Source: an uncultured Eubacteriales bacterium
GTDB taxonomy: Bacteria > Bacillota > Clostridia > Oscillospirales > Oscillospiraceae
Length of the DNA: 22,666 nucleotides
Assembly (NCBI GenBank): GCA_902475455.1
Contig: CABRZO010000019.1
Location: forward strand, 1 to 22,666
Direction: 5' to 3'
Shown: piece after piece, positions 19,860 to 22,666 of the stretch
Layout of the letters: each line of letters opens with the position of its first letter
How positions within the stretch are numbered: the stretch's first letter is position 1
Program-made: the position numbers and the translations under genes
Notes under the pieces: model-generated
Seen by the model: the letters and a program-made list of their open reading frames with translations, nothing else
Told to the model about the DNA's origin: nothing
The model's database searches: none

Positions 19860-22562
19860 ATGGCAAAGAAGTTTATCTACTACTTCAGCGAGGGTTCCGA
19901 CGCATTTGCCGGAGACAAGGTGACCATGAAGAACATCCTGGGCGGCAAGGGCGCCGGTCTGGCTGAGATGACCGCCGCCGGCATGCCGGTGCCCCAGGGC
20001 TTCACCATCACCACCGAGGCCTGCACCCAGTATTACACCGACGGCCGCAAGATCAACGACGAGATCGTGGCCGACATTTTTGCCCATGTGAAGGGTCTGG
20101 AGGAGATCACCGGCAAGACCTTCGGCGATATCAACAACCCCCTGCTGGTGTCCGTCCGTTCCGGCGCCCGCCAGTCCATGCCCGGCATGATGGACACCAT
20201 CCTGAACCTGGGTCTGAACGACGAGGCCGTGGAGGGCCTGGCCAAGAAGACCGGCAACGAGCGCTTTGCCTATGACTCCTATCGCCGCTTCGTGCAGATG
20301 TTCTCCGACGTGGTTATGGGCGTTTCCAAGTCCCTGTTTGAGGAGCAGATCGACAAGATGAAGGAGGCCAAGGGCGTCAAGAACGACGTGGACCTGACCG
20401 CCGACGATCTGAAGGAACTGGTCAAGATCTTCAAGAAGATCTATGAGGACAACGAGGGCAAGCCCTTCCCCCAGGATCCCAAGGAGCAGCTGATCGAGGC
20501 CGTTATGGCCGTGTTCCGCAGCTGGGACAACCCCCGTGCCAACGTCTATCGTAAGATGAACGAGATCCCCTACGAGTGGGGCACCGCCGTCAACGTGCAG
20601 CAGATGGCCTTCGGCAACTCCGGCCCCAAGAGCGGCACCGGCGTGGCCTTCACCCGCAACCCCGCCACCGGCGAGCACGGCATCACCGGCGAGTATCTGA
20701 TTAACGCCCAGGGCGAGGACGTGGTGGCCGGCGTCCGGACTCCCTCCCCCCTGAGCAAGCTCCACGAGGAGATGCCCGAGGTCTATGACGAGTTCGTGGC
20801 CATCGCCACCCGTCTGGAGAAGTATTTCAAGGACATGCAGGACATGGAGTTCACCATCGAGGATGGCAAGCTCTACATGCTGCAGACCCGTAACGGCAAG
20901 CGTACCGCCCAGGCCGCTCTGAAGATCGCCATCGACCTGGTGGAAGAGGGCCTCATCGACGAGACCGAGGCCGTGCTGCGGGTGGAGCCCAAGCAGCTGG
21001 ACACCCTGCTGCATCCCCAGTTCGACAACGAGGCTCTGGAGGCCGCCGAGGTCATCGGCAAGGGCCTGGCTGCCTCTCCCGGATCCGCCTGCGGCCAGGT
21101 GGTGTTCTCCGCCGAGGACGCCGAGGAGAAGGTCAACTCCAAGGAGATGCCCAAGGTGGTTCTGGTGCGTCTGGAAACTTCCCCCGAGGACATCGTGGGC
21201 ATGCAGGTCTCCCAGGGCATCCTGACCGTCCGGGGCGGCATGACCTCCCACGCCGCCGTGGTGGCCCGTGGTATGGGCACCTGCTGCGTCTGCGGCTGCG
21301 GCAACAGCAACGAGGTTGTCATGGACTATGACAACAAGACCTTCACCATCAACGGCCACACCTTCCATGAGGGTGATTGGATCAGCATCGACGGCTCCAC
21401 CGGCAACATCTATGCCGGCCAGATCAAGACCGTGGCTGCCACCGAGAACCCCTATCTGCAGAAGTTCATGGGTTGGGCCGACGAGCGCCGTCAGCTGAAG
21501 GTGCTCACCAACGCCGACAACCCCGCCGACGCCCAGAACGCCATGGACATGGGTGCCCAGGGCATCGGTCTGTGCCGTACCGAGCATATGTTCTTCGCTG
21601 CCGACCGCATCAAGGCCGTCCGGGAGATGATCTGCGCCACCGACGTGGAGAGCCGCAAGAAGGCTCTGGCCAAGGTTGAGCCCTATCAGGAGCAGGACTT
21701 CACCGAGATGTATCGCATCTGCGGCGACAAGCCCATGACCATCCGTTACCTGGATCCCCCGCTGCATGAGTTCCTGCCCACCAAGCCTGAGGACATCGCC
21801 GAGTTGGCCAAGGAGATGGGCATGACCGCCGAGGCTCTGACCAACGTGGTGGAGTCCCTGCATGAGTTCAACCCCATGATGGGCCACCGTGGCTGCCGTC
21901 TGGCCGTCTCCTATCCCGAGATCGCCGAGATGCAGACCAACGCCGTCATCAAGGCCGCCATCAAGGTCAGCAAGGAGACCGGCACCCTGATCACTCCCCA
22001 TATCATGATTCCTCTGGTGGGCGAGGTCAAGGAGCTGAAGTTCGTCAAGGACGTGGTCACCGCCACCGCCGACAAGCTGATCGCCGAGTCCGGCCTGGAT
22101 ATGAAGTATCTGGTGGGCACCATGATCGAGATCCCCAGAGCCGCCCTCACCGCCGGCCAGATCGCCAAGGAGGCCCAGTTCTTCTCCTTCGGCACCAACG
22201 ACCTGACCCAGATGACCTTCGGCTTCTCCCGTGACGACGCCGCCAAGTTCCTGGACGCCTACTATGATCACAAGATCTACGAGTCCGATCCCTTCCAGCA
22301 CCTGGATCCCTACGGTGTCGGCAAGCTGATCCAGATGGCCTCCGCTGCCGGCCGCAAGACCCGTCCCGACCTGGAGCTGGGCATCTGCGGCGAGCACGGC
22401 GGCGACGCCACCAGCGTGGAGTTCTGCCACCGGGTTGGCCTGAACTATGTCTCCTGCAGCCCCTTCCGTGTGCCTCTGGCCCGGCTGGCCGCTGCTCAGG
22501 CTGCCATCAAGTATCCCCGCGAGAACAAGGAGTTCGTGGAGATCCAGCAGGTGGTGGAGTAA
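19860..22562 (+). CDS. ppdK: Pyruvate, phosphate dikinase
   Basis: This 900-residue enzyme interconverts pyruvate, ATP and phosphate with phosphoenolpyruvate, AMP and pyrophosphate, a key glycolytic or gluconeogenic step in many anaerobes. The N-terminal nucleotide-binding part has KNILGGKGAGLAEMTAAGMPVP and RSGARQSMPGMMDTILNLGLN. The swivelling domain carries GGMTSHAAVVARGMG, with the phosphorylated His464 and nearby Thr462, the residue regulated in plants and some bacteria. The C-terminal PEP barrel has GLCRTEHMF, SFGTNDLTQM and GICGEHGGD with catalytic Cys843. It is slightly longer than the usual 870-880 residues. The start MAKKFIYYF at 19860 has AGGAGG ten nucleotides upstream; the frame stays open to 19761 but within the leader. 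Monocistronic, codon use indicates high expression. Confidence 0.96.
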   Translation: MAKKFIYYFSEGSDAFAGDKVTMKNILGGKGAGLAEMTAAGMPVPQGFTITTEACTQYYTDGRKINDEIVADIFAHVKGLEEITGKTFGDINNPLLVSVRSGARQSMPGMMDTILNLGLNDEAVEGLAKKTGNERFAYDSYRRFVQMFSDVVMGVSKSLFEEQIDKMKEAKGVKNDVDLTADDLKELVKIFKKIYEDNEGKPFPQDPKEQLIEAVMAVFRSWDNPRANVYRKMNEIPYEWGTAVNVQQMAFGNSGPKSGTGVAFTRNPATGEHGITGEYLINAQGEDVVAGVRTPSPLSKLHEEMPEVYDEFVAIATRLEKYFKDMQDMEFTIEDGKLYMLQTRNGKRTAQAALKIAIDLVEEGLIDETEAVLRVEPKQLDTLLHPQFDNEALEAAEVIGKGLAASPGSACGQVVFSAEDAEEKVNSKEMPKVVLVRLETSPEDIVGMQVSQGILTVRGGMTSHAAVVARGMGTCCVCGCGNSNEVVMDYDNKTFTINGHTFHEGDWISIDGSTGNIYAGQIKTVAATENPYLQKFMGWADERRQLKVLTNADNPADAQNAMDMGAQGIGLCRTEHMFFAADRIKAVREMICATDVESRKKALAKVEPYQEQDFTEMYRICGDKPMTIRYLDPPLHEFLPTKPEDIAELAKEMGMTAEALTNVVESLHEFNPMMGHRGCRLAVSYPEIAEMQTNAVIKAAIKVSKETGTLITPHIMIPLVGEVKELKFVKDVVTATADKLIAESGLDMKYLVGTMIEIPRAALTAGQIAKEAQFFSFGTNDLTQMTFGFSRDDAAKFLDAYYDHKIYESDPFQHLDPYGVGKLIQMASAAGRKTRPDLELGICGEHGGDATSVEFCHRVGLNYVSCSPFRVPLARLAAAQAAIKYPRENKEFVEIQQVVE

Positions 22563-22601
22563 TCCAAACCCCGGCTTGAAGGCAACCAAATAAACAGCAA
22601 A

Positions 22602-22634
22602 AAACCCCCGGCACTTCAAAAGTGCCGGGGGTTT
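22602..22634 (+). terminator. Terminator after ppdK
   Basis: A perfect 15-bp stem (AAACCCCCGGCACTT / AAGTGCCGGGGGTTT) closes a 3-nt loop 39 nt after the stop. A-rich and T-rich ends allow function in both directions. Confidence 0.9.
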
Positions 22635-22635
22635 C

Positions 22636-22660
22636 AGCGTGTCGACAAAGTCGACACGCT
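22636..22660. repeat. Second perfect hairpin directly after the ppdK terminator
   Basis: Perfect 11-bp arms (AGCGTGTCGAC / GTCGACACGCT) around AAA start 2 nt after the terminator. It ends in TTCTC, and may be a tandem terminator for a gene beyond the window edge or a dispersed repeat. Confidence 0.7.
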
Positions 22661-22666
22661 TCTCAA

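Noticed and set aside
19788..22619. 943-codon open frame antisense to ppdK
   Set aside because: The plus frame is an unambiguous PPDK; the antisense frame is repetitive Gly/Leu/His/Val and lacks a sensible start signal.
1..22666. tRNA or rRNA genes
   Set aside because: No cloverleaf-like pattern with a GTTCRAANC arm and no conserved rRNA segments were noticed on either strand; a covariance search would be needed to exclude small RNAs fully.

Overview
The window is a GC-rich Firmicutes chromosome segment spanning the replication origin. Gene content and order (gyrB, remB, recF, yaaA, dnaN, dnaA on the minus strand; rpmH, rnpA, yidD, yidC, jag on the plus strand), low-G+C-phylum style Shine-Dalgarno sites (AGGAGG) and very GC-rich third codon positions suggest a gut Clostridia member of the Oscillospiraceae type (inference; no database search was possible).

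Positions 1-5034 carry the leftward replication operon. Between dnaN and dnaA lies a recognisable oriC: several DnaA boxes, a GC-rich spacer, a run of DnaA-trio-like triplets and an AT-rich stretch, followed by four consecutive inverted repeats that fill the space up to dnaA. dnaA itself has a frameshift just before the Walker A motif. Positions 5440-8935 hold the rightward ribosome/membrane-insertion cluster. Related repeats occur in the two long gaps on either side of the leftward cluster (gyrB-remB and dnaA-rpmH).

Positions 9000-10009 hold an oddity: a REP-associated tyrosine transposase (RAYT) reading frame that runs without a stop into RNase HI, with one REP copy upstream and an identical one, inverted, inside the transposase frame. 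A third copy lies near gyrB. Next come a Gfo/Idh/MocA oxidoreductase (minus) and a small ribbon-helix-helix regulator whose promoter is embedded in a perfect 50-bp palindrome.

Positions 11726-18620 look like a purine salvage region: xpt and a second phosphoribosyltransferase on the minus strand, divergent from a BMP-family lipoprotein and an ABC ATPase with two permeases, the typical layout of a nucleoside importer. Imported nucleosides or bases could feed the two phosphoribosyltransferases. An unrecognised helical protein and pyruvate phosphate dikinase (ppdK) close the window. Most transcription units end in strong hairpin terminators, several of them shared by convergent genes.

Most interesting for follow-up: the oriC hairpin array, the RAYT-RNase HI fusion with an internal REP, the 50-bp palindromic operator/promoter, the very short attenuator-like leader of the second phosphoribosyltransferase gene, and the dnaA frameshift.
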